From Casuarina equisetifolia (Eukaryota; Streptophyta; Magnoliopsida; Fagales; Casuarinaceae), in contig CM052355.1 of the NCBI GenBank assembly GCA_028551475.1, positions 32,877,191 to 32,941,190 of the forward strand: a DNA stretch of 64,000 nt, read 5' to 3'. This document shows, one piece after another, positions 37,301-48,820 of the stretch. Under the pieces are notes generated by a model. It was given only the letters and a program-made list of their open reading frames with translations. It had not been told where the DNA came from and searched no databases. The position numbers and the translations under genes were made by a program. The first letter of the stretch is position 1, and the number at the start of each line of letters is the position of its first letter.

Positions 37301-39248
37301 AGTAAATCATTGTATATACACAAAGATTAGTGGGAGCACTCCGATCTTTCTTGTCCTTTATGTGGATGACATTTTACTTGCGAGTAATAGTCAAACGTTA
37401 CTTCATGAGACTAAAGAATTATTGTCAACTCAGTTTGATATGAAGGATCTTGGTGAAGCAACTTATGTTTTAGGGATTGAAATTCAAAGGGATCGTTCTC
37501 GGCGTTTATTAGGGCTTTCTCAAAAGGCATATATATAGGTCGAATTCTTGAACGGTATAACATGGAAGATTGTAAAGGAGGTAAGGTGTCAATCTATAAG
37601 AGTGATAAATTAAGTAAAGATCAATGCCCTGCGACAGAGGAAGAGAAAGCTTTAATGAGGAATTACCATATGCAAGTGCGCTTGGTAGTATTATGTATGC
37701 TCAAGTTTGTACGCGCCCTGACATAGCTTTTATAACAGGACTTCTTGGAAGATATCAATCGAATCTTGGACAAGAGCATTGGGTAGCTGTTAAGAAGGTC
37801 TTAAGGTACTTAAAGAGAACAAAAGATTGTATGATGACTTACAGGCATGTAAAAGAATTAGAGCTAGTTGGGTATACAGATTCAGATTTTACTGGATGTA
37901 AGGATGATTGGAAATCTACATCAGGATATGTGTTTATGATGGCAGGAGGAGCTATTTCATGGAAAAGCTCAAAACAGACAATGATGACATCTTCAACCAT
38001 GCATTCGGAATTTATGGCATGCTATGGAGCATCCATTCAAGCTGTTTGGCTAAAGAACCTCATAAGAGAATTACAAGGCTTTGATTTTGTTAATAGACCA
38101 ATCAAGTTATACTGTGATAATAGAGCTGCAGTATTGTTTATTAACAATAACAAAAGTCTACGAGGGTCCAAACATATAGACATAAAGTACTTAACCATAA
38201 AGGAAAAGGTTAAGGAAGGTGAAATTTCAGTAGAGTCGATTAGTACAGTTGATATGATAGCTGATCCGCTTACTAAAGGTCTAAGCCCTTGTGTTTATGA
38301 AAGACATGTCAATAGCATGGGCTTAGCGGCATCATGGGATGTTTTTGTATAGTGGGAGCTTTTAATCTTCTCTTTAAAGACTTAAGGTAAAAGTATACCT
38401 TAAGCATTGGCTGAAATTACATAGCCATAAGGATATCTTGTAACATATAAAGTTTAACTTGAGTTATAAAGTGCAAGATATGTTAAAAGGTTCATTGGAA
38501 CCATAAAGTAAATTCTCTGATGACATTCTGTTATCGAAGGAGAGAGAATTAGACTGACAACAGTAATAACGCATACAGAAATTATTAAAGTGTTATATAG
38601 TTGCCATATTACCATATTTATCTGTGTTAAGAGATTGAAGATTTTGTGGTCATGATCGGTGCTATATCTCTTAATAGGTATAGTTACTGATGTGATTCAA
38701 AGTTTAAGATCTCATATGGCTGGTTTTAGTTCAGAACTGTTTCTGGATCAATGTAAAGATGCGCATTATTTCAGTTTAATATAGCCCAAGTGGGAGAATG
38801 TTAGCTTAATTTTTTATTTAAGCTTACTAAAATGGGCTATATTATGTTGGTCCATGAAAGTTCTAAATATGGACTGGCTGATGTGGGCCGTGGCTAACCA
38901 AATAGGGCCGTGATGAGTGGGCCTATTGGGTTGCACATAAGGTAAGGCTAGGTCTTATCCTCTAGCTCATATAAATACGTAATGTTCTTAGGGTTTCAAA
39001 AAGGTTGCTTTTCATAAAAGAGGCGAAACCTAGGTTTTCTCATCGAGCCAGTGATTCTTATGAGAATAGAGGATATTCGCCTAAGCCCGAATTCCAAAGA
39101 GCGTTATTGGGTCTACAACGACGAAAGAATGGATCGCAAGAGCGGTATGTTTCTATGAATTCTATTTTATTTGTTTGCTAAATCAAAATCATACAAACGG
39201 TGTTTTAGATTTGTCTACGCAGATCCTATGAAGTTTCTTTTTCTAACA
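34314..39248 (+). mobile_element. Copia D, near-complete Ty1/Copia coding region with right LTR, broken
   Basis: Recognisable from gag to RNase H: gag with CFFCKKKGHMKKEC knuckle (about 34314-35110), protease (WWLDTGATNH, about 35190), gag-pre-integrase (LWHKRLGHIS, about 35605), integrase core (about 35770-36270), a linker, reverse transcriptase (about 36760-37540, with LYVDDILLASN) and RNase H (about 37640-38350, YTDSDFTGCKDDWKSTSG and ADPLTKGLSP). A purine tract (about 38789-38796) leads to the right LTR at 38799-39248. About six breaks interrupt the frames, yet the protein sequence is well kept, so it decayed less than A or C. It lies within the territory of Copia B. Left boundary and left LTR are not defined. 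Confidence 0.85.
38799..39248 (+). repeat. Right LTR of Copia D
   Basis: Begins TGTTAGCTTAAT after GTGGGAGAA and ends TCTAACA, giving an inverted TGTTAG/CTAACA pair, about 450 bp. A TATAAATA box lies near 38970. No partner copy was found on the left. Confidence 0.75.
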
Positions 39249-39514
39249 TTGAGTTCATAACACATGTGAACATTAAGCCTTTTTATCTCAAGTAGAGCCA
39301 AAGAAAGTAAATGAGGCTCTTGAGAATGAAAACTGGCTTCTTGCTATGTAAGAAGAATTGAATTAGTTTGAAAGAAGCAAGGTCTAGAATCTAGTTCATA
39401 GACCAAAGGATCATTCGGTCATAGGTACAAAATGGGTATTTCGGAACAAACTAGATGAAAATGGTACCATCACTAAAAATAAGGCTAGATTAGTGGCACA
39501 AAGATATAGTCAAG

Positions 39515-40703
39515 TGTTCGGTGAAATCTAAATGCAAGTGAACATGTCGAACAAGTAATATAATGATAAGAAAGATATCGTCCCACAAAGATTGGTGATT
39601 ACTAGACCAACTAATTACTAACGGTGAATAACTCCTAGAATTTATCTAGCAAACCAAATTGATAGATGATAGATTAACTAACTAAGTCTAAGAAAACTTA
39701 ATAAAAGAAATATGTTAGAGCATATGACTTCACCATAATTACTAGGTACTAATATTGATTATTTATGCTTGCAAGAGAGATAATATCTATGTGATGGCGG
39801 AACTTCCTAATTTATTCACTATCCTATGTCTAGGTATAGCAAACCTACTTAGTTTATTAATTCACTATATCTCTATATGTGAATTGAAACAAACCAAATG
39901 CATTAGGATCTATGAATATTCCTAGTTTACACCAAAAGCCACACAAATAACATGGTATATGTCTATCCATATTTAATTTATGGTTACATATTACAAGAAG
40001 CAACTGCATATCATCTAAGTGGTAGCTAATCACCTAAAAGCATTAAACTCCGTAATATATAACTTCACATAAATAAAATATCTTACAAAACATAAAGAAA
40101 TAATGAGGAAGAATGGTAATAAGAAATAAAGAAGGCATCTTGAATCCAAGAACAAGAAGTCTGTCACCCTTTTTGTCTTCTCTTCAAGAAAACCTTGAAT
40201 TATTGGCTTCTTTCTTGAGTTGTGCTCAATTTCCTCCTCCCCTTTCTTTTGCCTCTTCTCTTCTCTTAAATAGGGTTTAGGTTTAGACCTATCTCCTATC
40301 CTAGTAGAATTAGGTTTTAGAGACCTAAAACAATTGGGTTTTAGAAACCTAAAACAATTGAGTTTTAGAGACCTAAAACAATTGGGTTTTAAACTCCTAA
40401 ATTAATTGAGACTTGAATTCCTAACATGACTGGGTTTTCTATTTAAATAGAAAATCCAATAACAATAGAAAATCTAATAACAATTATCCAAAGCCCAAGC
40501 CCATCTTGACTTTCTTGATCTTGATATTACAATTTTGCCACACAATAAGCATCAAGTTCTCCATGTTTATCCCTTTTCTCCTTGTGCTACAAAAACAAGA
40601 CAAATTCAAATAAATAAGAGGAGTTCAAATATTTTCTCATAAATATTGTATTATTTATTACCTAAAAAATAGGTAAAATAACTCTATAAAAATAGAGTTA
40701 TCA
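39515..40703 (-). repeat. 3' LTR of element T
   Basis: Nearly identical to the 44126-45383 copy, 1189 bp; the size difference is mostly one indel of about 65 bp. Same terminal stem-loops (40678-40701) and unit array (40307-40440). Confidence 0.92.
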
Positions 40704-42418
40704 AAACCCCCAAACTTAACATTTTGCTAGTCCTCTAGCAAAAGCAATAAACAATATATGTTTTAGATAAAACCCTTTCATGATATTCTCCCATAATTGC
40801 TCAACTTAACAATTCAAAGAAAAATATAGCTTTCATCCAAACACCACAATTGTTTCATAAGATAAGATAGACTCTTAACTATGTTGACCGCGTGTGTGTG
40901 TGTGAGTCCTTATCTTTTCAACTATATGCACTCCAAATAGATTCACATTAATATACAATCTCTTAAAATCTTTAACCAAACCTTATATGTTTGCTTTTCA
41001 TTCCTCTCTCCACTAATGTAAGCCAATCATCTAATCAAAAATCAATAGGACTTTTATAAGCTTGTAATGTAAGACTGGGCTAGGGGTAAGATGAAAGTCA
41101 TTTAGGCTTAATTCACCCATGAACACATTACTTTCTAGGATCTCATTAAAAACTCTTGTCACTTTCTACCATCACTTTTCTCGTTCTTTTCCATCTAAAA
41201 ATGCTTGATTTCACTTGGATTCTAACACTCATAAAGCCACAATTATGCTTGCATCAATAAAACAAGTAAAAGTACTAGACATGTAGTCACTATACTCTTA
41301 TCTTGCTAATCATTTCAATTACTATGCTTAATGGCTTTAACTCAAAACATTGAATGGCATAAATATGATAAGGAATGATAAGAAGATTCTATTCTTGGGC
41401 AAATGTTGTACTTCCTTTCTTTTCTATTTTTTTTTTTTTTTGTAAAAATGGAATACTATGCCCACTTAATCATTGTAATCAATTTCTTCTTCCCATGCTC
41501 CATCTTCCTTTCAACCTTTATTCATCTCAAACAAACTTCCATCCTACAAGTCAACATGTTCATGGGCGTGGGATGATAAGATAAGTTGTTCAAGGCTTAT
41601 GGCTATATATATGTGGGTGTCATTAAAAAAAAAAAAAGAATAAGAATCAAGGCTCAGCGGGGTGACTGGTGATAAATAAATAGGGTTGGCTTGAAAGGCT
41701 CAAACGATCCAAAGAATGGCCTAAATCATTTTCTCAATTAGATGCAGCTTAGGATTTCGCCTCAAGAGAAAATCAAACAAATTCTAAGATTCAGGTGAGA
41801 TCTAAGAAAATCACATACTTCACATGAATGTTCTCTAGAGATACACATAATTTCAAAAATAAAGGACTTTTAGTGCTCAATAGGTGGATCAACATAATCA
41901 AAATCACACTTAACTCACACTACAATTATAGGTTTGAACAAAATCTATATCTTCCAAAGAATCACCAAGAATTCACAACATGGGATGTAATCATGACATA
42001 AAAAAAAATTTCAATCAAATTTAGCACAAAGGTTCTTTCCCTACCCCCAAACTTGAATGAAGCATTGTCCTCAATGTAAAAATAAAAGAAAGCAATAATA
42101 ATGAAGGAATAGGAATGAGAAAACCCCCTTGATTGTAAGTCATATCCATATAGAGCTCTGAAGAGATGGTAGTGACAAAACTTCTAACCAAAATACTAAC
42201 AAAATACTTGGGTTGCCTCCCAAGAAGCACTTGCTTTATAGTTTTCAGCCAAACTATCCTCCACATGTTGCTCAAGGAGGATGAAACTCTAATAGTTTAG
42301 GAGACAGCTTGTGTCGTTTGATTGTTGAGCATTCTTTAATAAGCACAACTGTCTCATATACTTCTAACTTCTTTTTGTTCTACAGTATCTCATTCAACAA
42401 TTCTGTACAACTAGATAT
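40704..42418 (-). other. Non-coding 3' internal region of element T
   Basis: About 1.7 kb between the end of gag and the 3' LTR without a recognisable domain. It includes CTTGGGAGGCAACCCAAG (near 42213-42230 on -), a short perfect hairpin known to recur in the untranslated parts of plant LTR elements, and ends in a G-rich purine tract against the LTR. Confidence 0.6.
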
Positions 42419-43918
42419 TTAAACTGGAGCATCTGCAAAAGGAATGTTAATGTGCAGTTTTAAAGATATATCAAAGAATTCCAAAACTTGCTTATCTTTT
42501 ATGCATTGATGGAATCTCTGGGTAGATGGAGTTGAAGGCATAAAGGGCATAGGATTTTCTAGAACAAGCTTGCTCCTAGGTGCCTCCTCAAGTTGTATGC
42601 TAACATCTTTATCATTATCTTTAAGACTCTCCTTGTCAACGTCAACTTCTCCTACTTGCTTGTCACATGTTGGGGTTATTGCCTCTACGGTATCTTCAAG
42701 ACTTTTCTCTATATCACTAGGCAAAAGACCCTCCTGATTCTCTGAGATCATACTAATGAGCTGACTCATCTGCACCTCTAATTTTCGGATTGAAGCTTCT
42801 TGTCTCTGAAAACTCGCTTCTTGATTTTGAAATCTTGCTTCAATCCTCTCTGTAAAGTTCTGTGTGGTGCTGGCTAGCTCACTAATCATGTTCTCGTAGT
42901 TAGGTTTCACCTCTTCTGTTTGCCAAAATGTTGGTTGCAGTCTCATCTCACTTGGGTTACTCCATGAAAAAGTTTGATGGTTGTGCCATCCCAAATTGTA
43001 CGTATTTGAGTAATAATCATTTTGTGACCTGTTAGGAATTTCAACAAAATTAGCATAATCATTATAATGAGCATTAGGGTTACCTACTTGACATTCTGTG
43101 CTCTCATGTGCTCCACCACAAAATTCATATGATCTACTTTGATGTCTCACAATTGGAGTATTTAGGTTGTCTATCTTTTCATTGAGCACTTCTAATTGTG
43201 TAGACATTATGGTGAAGATATCTACTTCATGGACTCCACTTGCTTGATGCATTGGTAGCCTCTTAGTAGACCATTGATAGCTATTGGCTGACATTTCCTC
43301 CAAAAGGTTATACGCCTCTTCTGTAGTTTTGCTGTGCAAATCCCCTCCTGCAGCTGTATCAATTACAAAACGAAGATTTGTACTACACCCATCATAAAAA
43401 GTTTGTACTTGTAACCAAATGGGTAGTCCATGATCTGGACATTTCCTCATAAGTTCCTTAAATCTTTCCCAAGCTTCATACACTGATTCATTGTCCATCT
43501 GCATAAAAGTAGTAATATCGTTACGCATTTTTACAGATTTCACCAAAGGAAAGAACTTACTAAGAAATTTATGAGCCAAATCATCCCATGTAGTAATCAA
43601 TCCTACAGAAAGAGAAAAGAACCAATTTTTAGCTGTATCTCTAAGAGAAAATGGAAATAGTTTCAACCTAATAACATCTTCTGTAACTCCATGATCTCCA
43701 ATCATGTCACAGAATTCAAGGAATGCTTCAATGTGAGCATTTGGATCCTCATTTGGTAGCCCACTATATTGCACAGATTTTTGAAGCATCTTGATGAGCA
43801 CAGGCTTGATCTCAAAGTTATTTGCCTGATTTGCAAGCCTAATGTTTGATGTAGCATTCCAAAATGTTGGTGCAACATAGTCTTTTAAAAGTCTATATGT
43901 ATCATCATATCTCTCCAT
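42419..43918 (-). CDS. Gag polyprotein of element T
   Basis: An uninterrupted 499-codon frame. Residues about 60-200 form a retrotransposon Gag domain of the Gypsy type (LKLFPFSLRDTAKNWFFSL, WDDLAHKFLSKFFP, ESVYEAWERFKELMRKCP). A partial Cys/His motif, CGGAHESTEC, and NLGWHNHQTFSWSN follow; both are typical of Athila/Tat Gag. Then comes a coiled-coil-like stretch (ARFQNQEASFQRQEASIRKL) and an acidic tail. It should form the particle that packages the element's RNA. It ends before any protease. The ATG lies about 185 bases past the primer site, which suits a Gag start. Confidence 0.9.
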   Translation of the reverse strand: MERYDDTYRLLKDYVAPTFWNATSNIRLANQANNFEIKPVLIKMLQKSVQYSGLPNEDPNAHIEAFLEFCDMIGDHGVTEDVIRLKLFPFSLRDTAKNWFFSLSVGLITTWDDLAHKFLSKFFPLVKSVKMRNDITTFMQMDNESVYEAWERFKELMRKCPDHGLPIWLQVQTFYDGCSTNLRFVIDTAAGGDLHSKTTEEAYNLLEEMSANSYQWSTKRLPMHQASGVHEVDIFTIMSTQLEVLNEKIDNLNTPIVRHQSRSYEFCGGAHESTECQVGNPNAHYNDYANFVEIPNRSQNDYYSNTYNLGWHNHQTFSWSNPSEMRLQPTFWQTEEVKPNYENMISELASTTQNFTERIEARFQNQEASFQRQEASIRKLEVQMSQLISMISENQEGLLPSDIEKSLEDTVEAITPTCDKQVGEVDVDKESLKDNDKDVSIQLEEAPRSKLVLENPMPFMPSTPSTQRFHQCIKDKQVLEFFDISLKLHINIPFADAPV

Positions 43919-44101
43919 CCTTGTTACTTAATCTTTCAACAACAACAACTTAACAAAGATTTTTTTCTTTTTGTTTTTCAAGAATTAAAAGAAACGATTT
44001 TTTTGTTTTTCAAGAATAAAAAAAAATTTAAAGGAAAATAAAAGCTAGATTAAACCTAAAAATTATTCGGTATTAATATTAATCAGTAGTAAAACAACCA
44101 A

Positions 44102-44119
44102 TCCCCGGCAACGGCGCCA
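44102..44119 (-). other. Primer binding site of element T, complementary to tRNA-Asp
   Basis: On + this reads TCCCCGGCAACGGCGCCA, the 3' end of plant tRNA-Asp including CCA. It lies a few bases inside the 5' LTR, the place where minus-strand DNA synthesis starts. It is typical of Athila/Tat-type elements. Confidence 0.9.
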
Positions 44120-44125
44120 AAAACT

Positions 44126-45383
44126 TGTTCGGTGAAATCTAAATGCAAGTGAACATGTCGAACAAGTAATATAATGATAAGAAAGATATCGTCCCACAGA
44201 GATTGGTGATTACTAGACCAACTAATTACTAACGGTGAATAACTTCTAGAATTTATCTAGCAAACCAAATTGATGGATGATAGATTAACTAACTAAGTCT
44301 AAGAAAACTTAATAAAAGAAATATGTTAGAGCATATGACTTCACCATAATTACTAGGTACTAATATTGATTATTTATGCTTGCAAGAGAGATAATATCTA
44401 TGTGATGGCGGAACTTCCTAATTTATTCACTATCCTATGTCTAGGTATAGCAAACCTACTTAGTTTATTAATTCACTATATCTCTATATGTGAATTGAAA
44501 CAAACCAAATGCATTAGGATCTATGAATATTCCTAGTTTACACCAAAAGCCACACAAATAACATGGTATATGTCTATCCATATTTAATTTATGGTTACAT
44601 ATTACAAGAAGCAACTGCATATCATCTAAGTGGTAGCTAATCACCTAAAAGCATTAAACTCCGTAATATATAACTTCACATAAATAAAATATCTTATAAA
44701 ACATAATAATCATAAGATTCATACCATCATAATTAGGTTACATCGTAGCTCTAACAAAAATAAACTAAAACATAAAGAAATAATGAGGAAGAATGGTAAT
44801 AAGAAATAAAGAAGGCATCTTGAATCCAAGAACAAGAAGTCTGTCACCCCTTTTGTCTTCTCTTCAAGAAAACCTTGAATTCTTGGCTTCTTTCTTGAGT
44901 TGTGCTCAATTTCCTCCTCCCCTTTCTTTTGCCTCTTCTCTTCTCTTAAATAGGGTTTAGGTTTAGACCTATCTCCTATCCTAGTAGAATTAGGTTTTAG
45001 AGACCTAAAACAATTGGGTTTTAGAAACCTAAAACAATTGAGTTTTAGAGACCTAAAACAATTGGGTTTTAAACTCCTAAATTAATTGAGACTTGAATTC
45101 CTAACATGACTGGGTTTTCTATTTAAATAGAAAATCCAATAACAATAGAAAATCTAATAACAATTATCCAAAGCCCAAGCCCATCTTGACTTTCTTGATC
45201 TTGATATTACAATTTTGCCACACAATAAGCATCAGGTTCTCCATGTTTATCCCTTTTCTCCTTGTGCTACAAAAACAAGACAAATTCAAATAAATAAGAG
45301 GAGTTCAAATATTTTCTCATAAATATTGTATTATTTATTACCTAAAAAATAGGTAAAATAACTCTATAAAAATAGAGTTATCA
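44126..45383 (-). repeat. 5' LTR of element T
   Basis: Reading on -, it begins TGATAACTC and ends GAACA, 1258 bp. It starts with two stem-loops (10-bp stem at 45358-45381, then a 7-bp stem) and contains an array of AATTGGGTTTTAGAGACC-type units (44987-45120). Confidence 0.92.
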
Positions 45384-47180
45384 TCAAGAAGAAGGGATTG
45401 ATTATGATGAAACATTTGCACCTGTAGCTAGATTGAAAGCTATTCGGATCTTCCTTGCATTTGCTTGTTGTATGAACTTTACCTTATTTCAAATGAATGT
45501 TAAAAGTGCATTTTTGAATGACATTATAAAAGAATAAGTATATGTTAAACAACCATCCAGATTTAAAGATCCAATTTATTCAAATCATGTCTTTAAATTA
45601 TCAAAAGCTTTATATGGGTTGAAACAAGCTCCACGGGCTTGGTATGATAAATTAAGTTTATTCTTAATTAATCATGATTTTAGAAAAGAAAAAGTGGACA
45701 ACACATTATTTATAAAGAACAAAGGAAAAGAGATTTTGATTGTTCAAATATATGTTGATGATATCGTGTTTGGTTAACTAATTCTAAATTATGTAAAGAA
45801 TTTGCTGCATGCATGCAAAGTGAATTTCAAATGAGCATGATGGGTGAATTAACATACTTTCTTGGATTGCAAATCAAACAAACCAATAAAGGGACTTTTA
45901 TAAGTCAAACCAAATACACAAATGAATTGCTTAAGAAATACAAGATGCATGATTCTAAACCAATGAACACACCAATGAGCACTTCTCTATCATTATCTAA
46001 TGATGTAGATGGAATTAGTGTAGACACTAAATTGTATCGTGGTATGATCGGCTCTTTACTATACTTAACTGCATCTAGACTGGATATCATGTTTAGTGTG
46101 TGTCTATGTGCTAGATATCAATCCAATCCTAAAGAACCACATCTAGTTATTGTTAAAAGGATATTTAGATACCTTAGAGACACGGTTTCCCTAGGAATTT
46201 GGTACCCTAGAGACACCACTCTAGATTTGCATGCATTTAGTGACTCTGATTATGCTAGTTGCAAACTAGATAGGAAGAGTACGAGTGGTGGATGTCACTA
46301 TCTCATAAATATGCTTATTTCTTGGCACTCCAAGAAACAAAACTGTGTAGCTCTCTCTTCCACTGAAGCCAAATATATTGCTGTTGCTAATAGTTGTGCT
46401 CAAATCTTATGGATGAAACAATAGTTAGAGGACTATGGAATCTTATCATATAGAGTTCTACTAAAATGTGATAACACAAGTGCCATAAATCTCACTAGGA
46501 ATCCTATCTAGCACTCTAAAACAAAGCACATAGAAATTAGACATCATTTCATTCGGGATCATGTTCAAAAAGGTGATGTTGTACTTGAATTTGTGAGACT
46601 GACCAGTAAATTGCTAATATCTTAACCAAACCTTTACCAAAGGATAGATTTTATGCTCTTAGATGAGAACTTGGAATGTTACTTCTTGAAAATCTTTGAA
46701 CTATCTATTACTGCTATCTCTCTATTCTTTCACTGTTCTTCAAACTGCTCAGTTTGAGGGGGAGTGACTTTACCTTCACTCATACAACCTCTGGTCAGTA
46801 CCTTACCTTTCTCTCTATTCTTGTTCTGCCTGCTCATTTTTTTTTATTGTATCTTATCCTGCTTATTTGTATAATTATTCTTTTTGCTTATGACAAAAAG
46901 GGGGAAAGAATAGTGTATGCACATATGAAGTCTCATTTCTGACTATCAGTGCAGAATGTGAGATACATATACATATCACCCTTGTTTAACCAAATTTCTG
47001 CATGTTCTATACAAAAATTCGAAATCTGCTAGTCACATGTATAGGAGACATGCGTTTGATCATAAAAATGTATCTATGATGCAATGATGAGTTGTGTTCT
47101 TTTTGAAAAACATAATTGATATTTGATAACATGTGCAATACTATTGAAATATATTTTGTCATCATCAAAAAGGGGGAGAT

Positions 47181-48820
47181 TGTTTGAAAATAGGGTTTTG
47201 TTGTGACTGAAAATATTTTCTTGTAAATATCAATTCTCAAATTATGTTTTTCTAAATGTGCAAAAAGAAAAACTATAGGAAGTAAAAGGTGTACAAATTA
47301 TAATATCAATTAATGATATTATAAAGTAACTAGGTTCCTACATTTTCTCATAAAATATATTCTTAAAGTATTTGTGACACATATTCAAATAAATGTTGAT
47401 TATTTGAATATATTGATTATTTAAATATTTCTTCAAGAAACATGAAATATACTTGAATATATTTTAGGAATATGATACTTGGTTTGGTGAAATTGTAGGA
47501 ACAATATATTAGCTTAAGTTCAATATATGTAACATATTATAAATGCATTGATATTAGACCGAGTATTGATATTGGACCGGATATACATGCTGAACATATA
47601 TTATTATTGGACTGGACTTTTGCTGTTGGACTGTGAGAATATACGTGCGGCCCAAGTTCATGTCAACCTACCTGATCCCGTTCCCATTACGGTGTCGCAT
47701 TGATCATTATCAGAGGCTTCCTATTATGGTGTCGTATTGATTATTATCAGAGACTTCCTTTTACGGTGTCATCTTGATCACATCAGAAGCTTCCTTGATA
47801 CGCTTGCTAGCTATGACGTCGTCTCACTTAAGGGCACATAAGAAATGCTTATCTCTCAAAAGGTCATGCCCTAGCTGCTTCATTCTCACCCCGATGCTGC
47901 CTTCGTTTCTCTTAAGCACCGAAGCTTCAACGGGATGAATCTGGAGGAGACAGGCTGTTAGAATGGTCGGATTTTGAATCAAAAGGTTGAAATGAGGTTG
48001 ATTTGATGGACAATCTACTATTCCCAACGGGTAGAAGGCTATGGTTTAGGTTTGATTCAAAAAAAAGAAAACCCTAGATTTGCTTCTATTTAAAGGAGAT
48101 GTGGTCGTGAAAGTTTTTCTCTTGATGATGAACATCTATTTGAAACATTCTCTTTGTGAAGATAATCTACTCATCTTACTTACCATTTGATTCAAGATCA
48201 TACATCATTCGGTGGTTTACAAGCTCTCGGTGATATTCGATTATTCGGTTTAATCTTTGATTATATCATCAATTATAGCTTGTATAACATTATTTATGTG
48301 CTGATTTTACTTATAAACATTCTCTGCACATAAATCTTGAGGAACATCCAAAACCCTAATTTTTTCAAATTGAGAATTTCATAATAGGAGCTTTGTATCT
48401 TGATATATTTGTTTGAATAGCTCCTTTAATCAGCAATATCCTATAAACTGACATATTATTTGGGGATTTGCTATTGTATATGATCTTTTAATCATTATTT
48501 GTATTCGGACTTGATAATTCCTTTGAGAAGGAATTAGTTGGATTAGGGAGAACGTGTTCCCCTAATCAGATTGAGTAAAGGTGACTTCAATAAGTTGGAT
48601 TAAAGGAGAAGAGGGTGGATGTAGGACTCTAAGATAAAGCGTCAAACCACCGTGGTAAATTAGGTGTTGATTCTCTTGTTCTTTCTTTGATTACATATTT
48701 CTATTTGATTGCATATTATCATACAAGTAGTTAAAGTAATTGATTAGAATTTTTGAAAAGAAATAAGTTTTGGTACAATAACAATTCAACCCCTTTCTTG
48801 TTACACTATAAAACCCAACA
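47181..48820 (+). repeat. Right LTR of Copia B
   Basis: Starts TGTTTGAAAATAGGG directly after AAAAAGGGGGAGAT and ends TATAAAACCCAACA, 1640 bp. The 37-bp tandem units recur at about 47686-47796. Confidence 0.9.

Larger units (their letters stand above)
39515..45383 (-). mobile_element. Element T: young gag-only Gypsy-type LTR element (TR-GAG-like), looks whole for its class
   Basis: Complete and delimited: target-site duplication TCAAG (39510-39514 and 45384-45388), LTRs at 45383-44126 and 40703-39515, an exact tRNA-Asp primer site next to the first LTR (44102-44119), a purine tract next to the second (about 40704-40715), and one long uninterrupted gag frame (43918-42419). No protease, reverse transcriptase or integrase is present, so it must depend on another element's enzymes. 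The LTR pair differs by about seven substitutions over some 1.2 kb by eye, plus one indel of about 65 bp, so insertion was recent. Gag type and primer site place it with Athila/Tat-like Gypsy elements. It reads opposite to Copia B, into whose reverse transcriptase region it jumped. Confidence 0.88.
30618..48820 (+). mobile_element. Copia B, Sirevirus-like Ty1/Copia element with nested insertions, broken
   Basis: Long LTRs (30618-32243 and 47181-48820), target-site duplication AATTT (30613-30617 and 48821-48825), and a primer site (ATTGGCATCAAGAGCC) right after the left LTR. Gag (about 32305-33180) has a UBN2-type domain and a CCHC knuckle region. Reverse transcriptase and RNase H lie at 39289-39514 and 45384 to about 46640 (ALYGLKQAPRAW, SDYASCKLDRKSTSG, ALSSTEAKYIA). 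Three polypurine tracts of the AAAAAGGGGGAGA type precede the right LTR. Protease and integrase were not found. It is broken at several places. It carries Copia D and element T. LTR divergence by eye is 3-5%. Confidence 0.87.

Noticed and set aside
44102-44119. Perfect tRNA-Asp 3' end that might suggest a tRNA gene
   Set aside because: Only the acceptor/T-arm end is present and it sits exactly at the primer-binding position next to an LTR, so it is a primer site, not a tRNA gene.
46754-46942. Hydrophobic frame after RNase H in Copia B that might be an envelope-like gene, as in some Sireviruses
   Set aside because: Only 62 codons, low complexity, and located between polypurine motifs; nothing supports an envelope protein.
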